NCBI GenBank assembly: GCA_029225085.1
Contig: JAQXVU010000061.1
Location: forward strand, 1-40,681
Length of the DNA stretch: 40,681 nucleotides
DNA from: Eggerthellales bacterium
Lineage (GTDB): Bacteria; Actinomycetota; Coriobacteriia; Coriobacteriales; Eggerthellaceae
Direction of reading: 5' to 3'
The position numbers and the translations under genes were made by a program. The notes beneath the pieces are model-generated. The model was not told where the DNA came from, ran no database searches, and was given only the letters and a program-made list of their open reading frames with translations. Numbering within the stretch: position 1 is the stretch's first letter; every line of letters begins with the position of its first letter. Shown here in pieces: positions 32,160 through 40,508 of the stretch.

Positions 32160-32435
32160 ATGGCGGTAGCAACACGTAGAACTGCGGAAGGGAAGTATCG
32201 TACAGATTCGGAGACAAAAGAGCGCGCGACGGAGATATTCGCCCATTGGGGATTGAGCCTATCGGATGCCATTAACGTTTTCCTTGTTAAGTCTGTAGAA
32301 GTTGGTGGCTTGCCATTCGAGATGAGGACCGAGACCCCAAATTACGGGAGAATTTCCTCTCATGCATATAAGCCTACTTTGAATTCCGAAGGTGTTGCGA
32401 TTCTTCCTGCGGATTGGGAGGAAGAGGATGAGTGA
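32160..32435 (+). CDS. RelB/DinJ family antitoxin
   Basis: A 91-residue antitoxin. The family core is present: YRTDSETKERATEIFAHWGL, then SLSDAINVFL and VEVGGLPFEMR, that is a beta strand followed by the two helices of a ribbon-helix-helix DNA-binding unit. The acidic C-terminal tail (ADWEEEDE) probably wraps the toxin. The ATG has AAAGGAGG at ideal distance. The toxin gene begins inside this gene, overlapping by eight bases (ATGAGTGA), so the two are translationally coupled. Autoregulation through the inverted repeat at 32119 is likely. Confidence 0.88.
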   Translation: MAVATRRTAEGKYRTDSETKERATEIFAHWGLSLSDAINVFLVKSVEVGGLPFEMRTETPNYGRISSHAYKPTLNSEGVAILPADWEEEDE

Positions 32436-32760
32436 CCCGAGTCCCAATTTATGGGAAGTGTGGCATGCTCGGTTTGAATCTGAGGGAGGTCGCGGCTACA
32501 AGTATCGCCCTGTCATCATCGTTGGAGTTAGCAGCGATGGGTCCTTGGCTATGATGGTGACGAGTTCAACAAACAGGTTGCGTTTACCGCACGATTATCT
32601 TCTTGTCGATTGGGAGCAGGCCGGACTTGTTAAACCTTCAATTGCTCGGGTAGACAGAATTGTCGAGCTGCCTCCAAACTATATAGGGACAGCTGGGAAG
32701 ATCGGGGAATTGTCGGACAGGGATGTTCGTGCTCTCCTTTCCATCCTCGCTGAACTCTAG
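32428..32760 (+). CDS. PemK/MazF-like toxin
   Basis: A 110-residue protein with the outline of a PemK/MazF endoribonuclease. It starts with LWEVWHARF, then KYRPVIIVGV (the xRPVxIx strand), a variable segment, AGLVKPSIARVDRI (the GL..PS..R strand that carries catalytic and binding residues), and ends with KIGELSDRDVRALLSIL. These toxins cut RNA at short sequence motifs. It is preceded by a RelB/DinJ-type antitoxin, whereas the classic partner is MazE/PemI. The start ATG at 32428 overlaps the antitoxin stop; GAAGAGGATG serves as the ribosome site. Identity is by pattern only; a related SH3-barrel protein is the alternative. Confidence 0.75.
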   Translation: MSDPSPNLWEVWHARFESEGGRGYKYRPVIIVGVSSDGSLAMMVTSSTNRLRLPHDYLLVDWEQAGLVKPSIARVDRIVELPPNYIGTAGKIGELSDRDVRALLSILAEL

Positions 32761-32781
32761 TTGAAAATGCATCAATGTGCC

Positions 32782-32830
32782 GAATGGCCCTGCAGACAAC
32801 GAGTGCTGCAGGGCCATTCATTTCTTGTTG
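32782..32830 (+). terminator. Terminator of the toxin-antitoxin operon
   Basis: GAATGGCCCTGCAG/CTGCAGGGCCATTC is a 14-bp perfect stem (32782-32795 and 32806-32819) followed by ATTTCTTGTT. Confidence 0.85.
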
Positions 32831-32855
32831 AAACGTATCACAATTGTGATACAAT
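32828..32855 (+). promoter_or_regulatory. Promoter with embedded 18-bp perfect palindrome (operator)
   Basis: TTGAAA (32828-32833) and TACAAT (32850-32855) are separated by 16 bp. GTATCACAATTGTGATAC (32835-32852), a perfect palindrome, fills the spacer and overlaps the -10. A dimeric or tetrameric repressor bound here would block RNA polymerase; the ribbon-helix-helix-like gene just downstream is the natural candidate. Confidence 0.8.
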
Positions 32856-32882
32856 CAGTTGCGCTTACAAGGGAGGCGTACA

Positions 32883-33128
32883 TTGACTACTACATGCGCT
32901 TCAGACAAACCAGAAAACAGAGTTCCCGTCTCCCTGCGCATCCCGCCTAAGATCGCCGAAGCGGTCGAGGCCTACGCCTCACGCAATGGCGTTCGCAAAA
33001 CGGATGCCTATGTGCACTTTCTGCAGCTTGGCTTGCAGCCCGCTAATCCCGTGTCGGAAGGGGAGGGCATCGAGAAGCTGCAGATGCAGATGGATGAGGT
33101 TCTCTGCCTCCTCCGGGCATCGCGCTAG
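32883..33128 (+). CDS. Small ribbon-helix-helix-like DNA-binding protein
   Basis: An 81-residue protein starting at TTG (32883) with GGGAGG six bases upstream. The segment RVPVSLRIPPKIAEAVEAYA followed by SRNGVRKTDAYVHFLQLGL has the ribbon-helix-helix layout: a strand with alternating residues, helix A, a turn and helix B. The C-terminal part (EKLQMQMDEVLCLLRASR) is a short amphipathic helix, possibly for oligomerisation. No toxin gene follows in the next 600 bp, so it is either a solitary regulator or an orphan antitoxin. It sits directly behind a promoter with a perfect palindrome, which suggests autorepression. A TTG at 32859 is an alternative start but lies in the leader. Confidence 0.75.
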   Translation: MTTTCASDKPENRVPVSLRIPPKIAEAVEAYASRNGVRKTDAYVHFLQLGLQPANPVSEGEGIEKLQMQMDEVLCLLRASR

Positions 33129-33817
33129 TGGGATGGTAAGTTTCGGGAACGAAGAGTCAGGCGAGCTTGGTCTGCGACCGCGGTTTGCTTCGGATCTTCA
33201 TCCTCTCGTGGTTTGTCGCAGCTACCGCAATTGAATTTGCATATGCACTAACTCGTAAGATGCGACGCGTAACGCGCCCCCTGCTTCCCATTGAGCAGGG
33301 GGCAACTTTCTTTGCGGGGAGTTTCGCCGCGAGGCGTTCTTTGTGGTGCGCGCCTGCCTTCCGGGTTCGCCAGCGCCGGGCTGTTGCATCCCGCCGGCGC
33401 CATGCCGCTACATCCCAACACCCTCAGCCATCATTCGCTCTGCATACGCCGCAAACGCCCCTGTTTTGCCCGTTAACTTTGTGAGACAATCCGTAGTTAG
33501 CAACTTTGATTACGTATAAGCACAGGGCGAAACCGATCACGAGAATATGGGCATTCGGACCTTCGGGTTTCCGAGGCTGCGAGTTGGCCTTTCGGCCGCC
33601 TGGTTGGCTTCTGGCCGGCTTCGGTCCGGCTTCCAGTCAGCTTTCGGTCTGGCTTCCGGCCAGCTTCGGTCCGGCTTCCAGTCAGCTTTTAATCTGCCTG
33701 CCCATCCTCTGACCAGCTTGTTTATGGGTTTGCGCTTCCGAGCACCGCGTGAGCAGAGTTCACACCAGGTGACATTCGTGCAGAAGGACGAATTTCGATC
33801 GGAGGCGTTCGGTAAGA
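33129..33817. other. Gene-free stretch before the pilus operon
   Basis: No gene is supported. An orphan terminator hairpin, GCCCCCTGCT/AGCAGGGGGC (33276-33303) with AACTTTCTTT, is present. A 45-bp direct repeat (33606 and 33651) lies in the leader of the adhesin gene, whose ribosome site is CGGAGGCG (about 33800). Confidence 0.5.
33606..33695 (+). repeat. 45-bp direct repeat, two copies
   Basis: GGCTTCTGGCCGGCTTCGGT and the variant GGCTTCCGGCCAGCTTCGGT each continue with CCGGCTTCCAGTCAGCTTT. Confidence 0.9.
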
Positions 33818-36800
33818 ATGAGAGATAAGTCGAAGCGTTGGAAGAGGCCCTTCGGGTCCCTTCTCCTTGTGCTCGGACTTGCTCTGGTTATGAGCACCTG
33901 TGATCTTGCGTACGGCGCTCCCTCCGCCGGTTCCGACTATCCCACCAACCTCGAGAACGGCAGCTTCGAAGACCCCGACAAGCACACCGGCTCCTCCGCA
34001 AGCTGGACAAGCGTATCTGCCGACTCCGTCCCCAGCTGGAGGACCACCGCCACTGACAACGCCATCGAATTCGGCTGGGTCAGCTCCTCCGGCACCAGCC
34101 CCCACATGACGGCCAAAACCGCCGGTGCCACCGCTGCCGATGGCTATTGCTTCGCCGAGACCATCGCCGGCGAGGCCAACTCATCCCTGTATCACGCTCT
34201 GAGCCTGAGCTCCGGGCAGTCCTACAGCTTCTCCTTCGCCCACCGGGGCCGCTCCGTGGCGCCTGACACCATCGCCCTCATCATCGGCCCTGATCAGGCC
34301 TATTCCTTCGACAAGGCCAGCGCCAGCGACTACGATCCCTTCTGCCAGCTCGTGAGCTGGCTGCGAGAGTCCACCGATGTCGAGGCCCCGGCTGATGGCG
34401 AGGCCATCCACCTCACGGTGTATTCCACACCCCTTTCCGCCCAGGGCACCTTCGGCACTTCCGGCACCGAGGCGGTGTTCAGCCAAACCGCCGACGAGCT
34501 GCGAACCCAGGAGTGGCAGGTGTATCTGTGCAGCTCCGGCAACGATGGGTGGAACACCTTCGCAGGCTCCTTCACGGCCCCCGCTGACAATGCAGTCATG
34601 GCCTTCACCCCCTTCTCATCTGCATGGGAGAAGTCCCCCGACACGGCCGGCAACCTCATAGACTCAGTGTCCGTTACCGCCGAAGCGGACGGCACCGTCA
34701 TTCACTCCGCCTCCTTCGAGGTAGAGACCAGCTCCGGCTACATGAACGTGACGTCGGGCAGCGATTCCATCGGCGGATGGTGCACCACCGCAACGGCCAA
34801 GAAGGTGGAAATCGGCTGTCTGAAGAAATCGAACGCCTACGGCCTGCCCGAGCAGGTGGTGTCGAAGGTGTACGTGCGTGACGGCGCCCAGTTCGCCGAG
34901 CTCAACGCCAACCAAGAGAGCACCCTGTACCAGTACATCAGCACCGAGAGCGGCAAGAAGTACGAGTGGTCCTTAAGCCACCGGGGCCGCAACGGCGTGG
35001 ACACCATGGCCCTGGTCATCGGCCCGAAGCAGGAGTATGACCCCAAGAAGGTCAGCAAGAACTCCCGAGACCAGCTCATGCAGATCGTCGACTGGGTGAA
35101 GGGCCAGTCCGACGTGGTCATAGAGGGCGTGGGCGAGGAGGGCTGCTCCGAGAGGATCACGCTGTTCACCGCCCCCTTCAACGACAAGGGCGGGTTCACC
35201 TCCGACGACCCTATCAGCTGGTCGAAGGACGATGTGCACACCGAGAAGTGGTGCCTCTGGATCATCAGCAGCGGTAACGGCTTCTGGAGCGACTACGGCT
35301 ACCTAGACACCGACCCCGACGCGACCTACGACTACACCTACGTGGTGCCCCAAGACAGCGAGGAGTCCCTGTTCGGCTTCGTCTCCTATCAGCCCGCACC
35401 CAAGGCTGACGGAACCATCGACTACTCCTACGGAAACCTGGTCGACGTCATCGCCTTCGATGAGTACTACCACATCCGCGGTTCTACCACGGTCATGGGC
35501 GAGGGCGCCATCGTCATCGACGATGAGTCCGAGGACTTCACTGTCAGCGACGACTACGTGGGCTGGGCCCTCAGCGACTCCGCCTTCAGAATCGTCGCCA
35601 CCCAAACCCGCGACCGCGCCTTCCTGGGCGCCATCATCAACGGCTCCTTCGTGCCCGTCGATCTGTGGGAGCCGGGTGAGGCTGACGGCACCTATTCCTA
35701 CGATGTGACCGACGTGGCGGAGCACTACGACATCCGCCTGATATTCGCCGCGGAGCACGTGATCTACGATGTGAACGGCGGTGATGACTACCATAGCGAC
35801 CCCGATGACGCCTCCACCGGATACGAGGTGGGCCTGGCCCCTGGCCAGAGCTACACTTCCCACACCGCCACTTCCGACAATGACGGCTGGCGCTTCGAGG
35901 GGTGGAAGTACACTGACGCCGACAACGGCGCCACCACCTATGACGCCGAGCACACCATCTCCTATGCTGAGGTGGGCGACACCCTCTCCATCTCCGGAAA
36001 GCTCTTCGGGTCCGACGAGGATAAGGTTCTGGAAGGAATCCCAGCCTCCCATGGCGTCACCATGGTGGCCCAGTGGTCCTACCGCCAGCGCTTCGCGGTG
36101 CAGTTGGTTAACGAGAGCACCGGCGAGGTCTTCTTCGACGATTCCTGCGGCACCGTCTCTGTCAGCTTGGGAGGCGAGCTGGGCGTTCCCGCCGAGGACT
36201 TCGTCTCTGACGGCAAAGCGGTGGGGCAGGACTACTACGTGTCCGACTCTAACCTCGAGGTGAACGCAGCCGCAGCCCCCGCTGCCGGCTACCGGTTCTT
36301 GGGCTGGTACGATGCCGACGGCAACCGGGTGAGCCAGAGCCGCGCCTATGGCTACCAGGTAGACAACAGGCAGGTGACCACCCTGTACGCCCGGTTCTCT
36401 GCCAGCGGCAGCGACGTCGACGTCACCAAGTCCGTCAGGGGCAACTACGCTGACCACGGCGCCTACTTCCGCATCACCCTGTCCGTGTCCGGCGCTACGG
36501 CGAACAAGAGCTACAAGGTCTCCGTGCCGGACGTCCGCCAGGTCACGCCCTTAGAAGGCGGCCTGGTCATGAGCGATTCGTCCATTGCTACCGATGCCTC
36601 CGGAAACGGATCCGCCACGGTGTACCTGAAGGACGGTCAGACCGCCATCATCAGCGACCTGCCCGATGGGGCCACCTACTCCGTCTCCGAGAAGGACTAC
36701 GGCGCCTATGGTTACCGAGACTCCTACCTGCTGGGGGATGAGTCGGCAGATGCTTTGGAAGACGTGCCGGTAGATGAGAGCCCTTCGGCCACCGTGGTGA

Positions 36801-37303
36801 ACGAATACTTCACCTTCGGCCTGCAGGTGGCCAAGAGCGGCCTGACCGATGCCGATGACCTGAGCTCCGCTGTGCCCCTCTCCGGGGCGGGTTTCACCCT
36901 GTACTCCGACGAGGCCTGCACCAAGGTCACCCACTCCCAGCAGCTCACCGACGACGAGGGCCTGACCACCTTCGTGGGTATGAGGGTGGGGAAGACCTAC
37001 TACCTGAAGGAATCCTACGTTCCCACGGCGTACCGGAACGGCGCCGAAACCATCGCCCTGAAGGTGAAGGAAGACGGCATCTACCTGGTCTCGGACAGCG
37101 GGGATGAGAGGCTCCCCGGCCTCAGCGGCGACGGCTCCACCTTCAGGATCGGCCTGACCAACGCCGTCATGCTGACCCTCCCCTCTGCGGGATCGGCGGT
37201 CACGCCGCATACGTTGCATCTCATCGGCGGGACTATGCTCTGCGCCGCGGCCCTGCTCTTGCTTTTCAGGATGAGGCGCCGCCCCTTGGGAGGAAAGCGC
37301 TGA
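33818..37303 (+). CDS. Large LPXTG-like surface adhesin, probable pilus tip protein
   Basis: A 1161-residue wall-anchored protein. A basic signal peptide (MRDKSKRWKRPFGSLLLVLG) is followed by a hydrophobic core and cleavage near residue 34. Two homologous domains follow (about 40-290 and 292-560). Both show a SFE strand, a TTAT..(I/V)E.G block, LY..(L/I)S..SG..Y.(F/W)S..HRGR, ALVIGP or ALIIGP, and a cysteine-containing CSSGN or ISSGN segment. Then come two InlB-type beta-repeats (WRFEGWKYTD; RFLGWYDADGNRV) and a Cna-B/SpaA-like domain (GAGFTLYSDEACT, with YYLKES as E-box). The sorting signal is LPSAG at 1121-1125, then a membrane helix and RMRRRP. It leads an operon with the major pilin and sortase. 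Its target ligand is unknown; the paired domains look carbohydrate-binding-like by fold type only. Confidence 0.85.
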   Translation: MRDKSKRWKRPFGSLLLVLGLALVMSTCDLAYGAPSAGSDYPTNLENGSFEDPDKHTGSSASWTSVSADSVPSWRTTATDNAIEFGWVSSSGTSPHMTAKTAGATAADGYCFAETIAGEANSSLYHALSLSSGQSYSFSFAHRGRSVAPDTIALIIGPDQAYSFDKASASDYDPFCQLVSWLRESTDVEAPADGEAIHLTVYSTPLSAQGTFGTSGTEAVFSQTADELRTQEWQVYLCSSGNDGWNTFAGSFTAPADNAVMAFTPFSSAWEKSPDTAGNLIDSVSVTAEADGTVIHSASFEVETSSGYMNVTSGSDSIGGWCTTATAKKVEIGCLKKSNAYGLPEQVVSKVYVRDGAQFAELNANQESTLYQYISTESGKKYEWSLSHRGRNGVDTMALVIGPKQEYDPKKVSKNSRDQLMQIVDWVKGQSDVVIEGVGEEGCSERITLFTAPFNDKGGFTSDDPISWSKDDVHTEKWCLWIISSGNGFWSDYGYLDTDPDATYDYTYVVPQDSEESLFGFVSYQPAPKADGTIDYSYGNLVDVIAFDEYYHIRGSTTVMGEGAIVIDDESEDFTVSDDYVGWALSDSAFRIVATQTRDRAFLGAIINGSFVPVDLWEPGEADGTYSYDVTDVAEHYDIRLIFAAEHVIYDVNGGDDYHSDPDDASTGYEVGLAPGQSYTSHTATSDNDGWRFEGWKYTDADNGATTYDAEHTISYAEVGDTLSISGKLFGSDEDKVLEGIPASHGVTMVAQWSYRQRFAVQLVNESTGEVFFDDSCGTVSVSLGGELGVPAEDFVSDGKAVGQDYYVSDSNLEVNAAAAPAAGYRFLGWYDADGNRVSQSRAYGYQVDNRQVTTLYARFSASGSDVDVTKSVRGNYADHGAYFRITLSVSGATANKSYKVSVPDVRQVTPLEGGLVMSDSSIATDASGNGSATVYLKDGQTAIISDLPDGATYSVSEKDYGAYGYRDSYLLGDESADALEDVPVDESPSATVVNEYFTFGLQVAKSGLTDADDLSSAVPLSGAGFTLYSDEACTKVTHSQQLTDDEGLTTFVGMRVGKTYYLKESYVPTAYRNGAETIALKVKEDGIYLVSDSGDERLPGLSGDGSTFRIGLTNAVMLTLPSAGSAVTPHTLHLIGGTMLCAAALLLLFRMRRRPLGGKR

Positions 37304-37405
37304 TGAGCAGCTTGTGAGCACTATCCGATGAACTCTCGGTAGCTACCGTTCCTGATGACCGCCCCTTAGGGGAAACGCGTTAATGATCGGCCTGTGAGCA
37401 TCCCT
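37278..37405 (+). repeat. About 80-bp spaced duplication of the adhesin stop region
   Basis: CCGCCCCTTGGGAGGAAAGC with GCTGATGA (from about 37279) recurs as CCGCCCCTTAGGGGAAACGC with GTTAATGA (from about 37359). Both are followed by a (C/G)(A/G)(G/C)C(T/C)TGTGAGCA segment. The first copy codes for the end of the adhesin. Confidence 0.75.
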
Positions 37406-37446
37406 GATGACCTTGCGCCGATTGAACATATGAGGAAGGAAGATTA

Positions 37447-38994
37447 ATGGAAAAGACCTTTGCCAGCTCGCTGAGGACCAGGCTCGCAGCGCTTCTGTGC
37501 GCCGTAGCCGTCGCCCTCGGCATGGCGCTGCCCGCAGGCGTCGCCCAGGCAGCCTCGGTGAGCTCCGATTCGCTGAAGGCCACCATCACGGTGCAGGGGG
37601 CCAGCGAGGGCGACCAGTTCAAGGTCTGGAAGATCCTGAGCATCGGCTACGACCAGGCCAGCAACGCGCTGACCTACTCCTGGGACGCCGACTTCGAGGC
37701 CTACTTCACCGGCAAGGGAGTCAGCGTGGAGGACTTCGCCGCCATGGACGGCTCCGAAGCCGCCGACCTCCTCGTTGGGCTGCCAACCTACATGAAGGCC
37801 AACGGGATCTCGTCCCCTGCTGAGACCCTGACCGTAGCAGACGGGGCCACCTCCGCGGTCACCGCCAAGCTGGGCATGGGCTCCTACTTCATGCAGCCTA
37901 TCTCCGCCGGCCATGTGTACCAGCCCATGCTGACCAGCCTGGTGCCCGAGGTGCAGAACGACTCCTACGTGCTGAATGACGCCGCGATCGACGCCAAGAA
38001 GCGTGACCTGGGCATCCGGAAGTCCGTGGCCAACGAGATCGGCTCCGCATCCGGCAAGGTGAGCGCCTCCGTCTCCGGCACCGATAGCTCCGCCTTCGGC
38101 AGCTCCCTCGTGTACACCATCACCGCCGACATGCCCTACTACGCCGGCTATGCCGACCTCGCCGACGCCAACCTGCCCATGACCATCACCGACACCCTCC
38201 CTGCCGGCGCCGACGTCGTCTCCGGCACCGTCTCCGTGAAGGGCTGCGACGACGCGGGCAACGAGGTAGCTCTGGAAGAGGGAACCCACTACTCCGCCAG
38301 CCTGGCTGACGGCACCCTCACCATCGACCTGTCCGGATCCCGGTACAAGGCCGTCAAGGGCATAAACAGCGTAGACGTGAGCCAGATCGTCGTCACCTAC
38401 AAGGCGACCCTGAACGACGGCGCCATCATCGGCAACGCAAACGGCAACGTGAACTCCGCCGTCATGGGCTACAGCACCTACCCCTACCTGCCGGCATCCG
38501 CCGACAACGGCAACCTGGCCGAGACCGACCCCGCCATCGCGGAGGTCTTCTCCTACGGCATCAGGGTGAGCAAGGTGCAGAAGGGCACCAGCACCGGCCT
38601 GGCAGGCGCCAAGTTCGAGCTGTATCGTGACGCCCAGGGCGACGAGGAGGGCGACGTCGTGAGGATCGGCGGCGAGTACGTCACCGACGAGGACGGCGCC
38701 ATCACCATCTCCGGCCTCCGCGGCGGCTCCTTCAGCTACTACCTGAAGGAGGTTGCGGCCCCCACCGGCTATGCCCTCGACGACTCCCTGAAGCCCGTGG
38801 TGCTCGACCCTGACGCTCTGGGTGACGACGGCTACGCCACCATCACCATCGAGAACGCCAAGCAGGGCCTGACCCTGCCCGTCACCGGCAGCGCCGGGGC
38901 CATCCTCTTCGCCCTGATCGGCATCGCCATTATGGGCCTGGCGATCCTTCTCACAGTCCGCTCCCGCAAGGCCAAGCGGAATCAGATGCGATAG
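37447..38994 (+). CDS. Major pilin subunit with LPVTG anchor
   Basis: A 515-residue sortase-assembled pilin of the SpaA/SpaH type. The signal peptide ends near VAQA (about 34). The middle domain contains GIRKSVANEIGSASGKVSAS and VYTITADMP, then ITDTLPAG and VVTYKATLN, the pattern of isopeptide-forming fimbrial D2-type domains. The C-terminal Cna-B domain has GAKFELYRD and the E-box YYLKEVAAPTGYA (E435 as catalytic glutamate of an isopeptide bond). LPVTG is at 477-481, then a 20-residue helix and RSRKAKRNQMR. AKKRDLG or a nearby lysine may be the polymerisation lysine; no clear YPK is seen. AGGAAGGAAG precedes the ATG. The sortase follows after nine bases. Confidence 0.92.
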   Translation: MEKTFASSLRTRLAALLCAVAVALGMALPAGVAQAASVSSDSLKATITVQGASEGDQFKVWKILSIGYDQASNALTYSWDADFEAYFTGKGVSVEDFAAMDGSEAADLLVGLPTYMKANGISSPAETLTVADGATSAVTAKLGMGSYFMQPISAGHVYQPMLTSLVPEVQNDSYVLNDAAIDAKKRDLGIRKSVANEIGSASGKVSASVSGTDSSAFGSSLVYTITADMPYYAGYADLADANLPMTITDTLPAGADVVSGTVSVKGCDDAGNEVALEEGTHYSASLADGTLTIDLSGSRYKAVKGINSVDVSQIVVTYKATLNDGAIIGNANGNVNSAVMGYSTYPYLPASADNGNLAETDPAIAEVFSYGIRVSKVQKGTSTGLAGAKFELYRDAQGDEEGDVVRIGGEYVTDEDGAITISGLRGGSFSYYLKEVAAPTGYALDDSLKPVVLDPDALGDDGYATITIENAKQGLTLPVTGSAGAILFALIGIAIMGLAILLTVRSRKAKRNQMR

Positions 38995-39003
38995 GGGACC
39001 TAG

Positions 39004-39861
39004 GTGAGGACCAAGCTCCCCAACATCCTCATCGCCCTGCTGTTCGTCGTGGGTGCGGGCATCTTCCTGTACCCCACGGCGGCCAACTTCTTCTATGAGC
39101 GGAGTGCCAGCCAGGCCGTGGTGACCTATGGAGAGACGGTACAAGAGGCCTCCGCCGAGGACGTGCAGGCCCAACGGGAGGCCGCCCGGGCCTACAACGA
39201 GGGCCTGTACCGCAACCCCGTGATCCTCACCGAGCCCTTCGACGAGGACGCCTGGGACCATCCGTCCCTGAACGGCTACAACGAGCTCCTGAACCTCACG
39301 GAGGAGATGGCGTTCATCGAGATCCCCCGGCTGGGCCAGACCCTGCCCGTCTACCACGGAACAGGGGAGGACGCCCTGCAGAAGGGCGTCGGCCACCTGC
39401 AGAACACCTCCCTGCCTATCGGCGGCGAGAGCACCCATGCGGTCCTCTGCGCCCACTGCGGTCTGCCCCAGGCCGAGCTGTTCACCCACCTAGACACCAT
39501 GGAAGTGGGCGACATCTTCCGCATCACGGTGCTGGGCGAGACGCTGACCTACAAGGTCTACGACATACAGGTGGTGGAGCCCGCCGAGGTGAGCTCCCTG
39601 TATGTAGAGGAGGGCCGCGACCTGGTCACCCTCCTCACCTGCACGCCCTACGGGTCGAACACCCATCGCCTGCTGGTGCACGGTGAGCGCACCAGCGATG
39701 ACGCCTCAACGCCAACAGCGAACGATGCCCCTGAGGAGCCCACGGGCATTCCCTGGGGCGCCATCGCCCTGGGCATTGTGGCTCTCATGGCCTTCATCTT
39801 CATCCTTGCCCTTGTGCGTGGGAGAAAAGGAAGCGGGGAGCCTGATAATCGCACTGGGTAA
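39004..39861 (+). CDS. Class C sortase (pilin polymerase)
   Basis: A 285-residue sortase. An N-terminal helix (ILIALLFVVGAGIFLYP) anchors it, and EPFDEDAW (77-84) may be the lid. The catalytic residues are H151 in CAHCGLPQA, C213 in TLLTCTPYG and R222 in THRLLVHGER. A second helix (about 249-272) followed by RGRKG is typical of class C. The usual sequence around the active histidine is GHRGLP; here it is AHCGLP, so a cysteine stands where arginine is common. It joins pilin monomers through lysine-LPXTG isopeptide bonds. The start is GTG with AGGGGACC upstream. It closes the three-gene pilus operon. Confidence 0.93.
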   Translation: MRTKLPNILIALLFVVGAGIFLYPTAANFFYERSASQAVVTYGETVQEASAEDVQAQREAARAYNEGLYRNPVILTEPFDEDAWDHPSLNGYNELLNLTEEMAFIEIPRLGQTLPVYHGTGEDALQKGVGHLQNTSLPIGGESTHAVLCAHCGLPQAELFTHLDTMEVGDIFRITVLGETLTYKVYDIQVVEPAEVSSLYVEEGRDLVTLLTCTPYGSNTHRLLVHGERTSDDASTPTANDAPEEPTGIPWGAIALGIVALMAFIFILALVRGRKGSGEPDNRTG

Positions 39862-40445
39862 TCCACGCCCCGCGCCACCCTTATTCAGTGGCTGAGACAA
39901 GTGCAGGAAGCCGAGCACGGAATCTATGTCCTTAACGAGACCATCGAGGCGGGCACCAACACTGTTTTTCAGCTGCAGGCACCCATCCCCGTTAAGGTGG
40001 AGGTGCCCGTCGTTCGCAAGCCTGAGCTTGCAAAGCTCAGCGGGGGACGCATTGGCGTGGGCATTCTGGTAGGTGCACGACCCCGTACGGCAACGGGGGA
40101 GCTCTAGATACCCTCATCCACGACAGCCAGTACGACCTGATCGTCGGCCGACTCGACGGCATTGTCAGCAGGCTCGACACGCTGGGTTCCTCTATGCGCT
40201 TTCTCTCTAACGAGATGCGGGGCTGCAGGCGGGAGATAGTGCAGATGGGGAAGGGTATCAGCTCCCTTAAGGACGACCTAGACCGCATAGACCTCTCCTC
40301 CGTATCTGACGAGGTTATGCAGCTTCTGAAGAACAATCGCGATCAGGAGCAGAGCCTTCTCAGAATCAGGGAATGCGAGGAGAGCGCCCAGTGTGAGGCC
40401 TATCGCAACGGCCATCGCCAGTACCCTCCCAGCCGGCTTTCGTAA
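39862..40445 (+). pseudogene. Frameshifted or decayed reading frame, unknown family
   Basis: After the sortase stop, the same frame stays open to TAG at 40105 and reads protein-like (QWLRQVQEAEHGIYVLNETI, then TVFQLQAPIPVKVEVPVVRK), but its first possible start is GTG at 39901. A second frame, open from 40026 to 40445, continues with DTLIHDSQYDLIVGRLDGIV and MRFLSNEMRGCRREI, then SLKDDLDRIDLSSV. This second part is a predicted coiled coil, with ATG at 40194. Adding one base in the run ACGGGGGAG (about 40093-40101) would join the two frames. I cannot name a family. It may be the remains of a gene that belonged with the restriction locus that starts downstream. Two independent short genes are the alternative. 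Confidence 0.5.
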
Positions 40446-40470
40446 ACAGCTTCATAAAGATTTGGAAGAT

Positions 40471-40498
40471 GCCTCCGCACGCAAATGTGAGCGGAGGC
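40471..40498 (+). terminator. Hairpin after the coiled-coil frame
   Basis: GCCTCCGC/GCGGAGGC has a 12-base loop and is followed by ATTGCGCTATTT, a weak terminator. Confidence 0.6.
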
Positions 40499-40508
40499 AT
40501 TGCGCTAT

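Noticed and set aside
37444-39489. 681-residue minus-strand ORF opposite the pilin and sortase
   Set aside because: It mirrors the codon bias of two well-supported plus-strand genes and shows only Gly/Val/His-rich shadow sequence.
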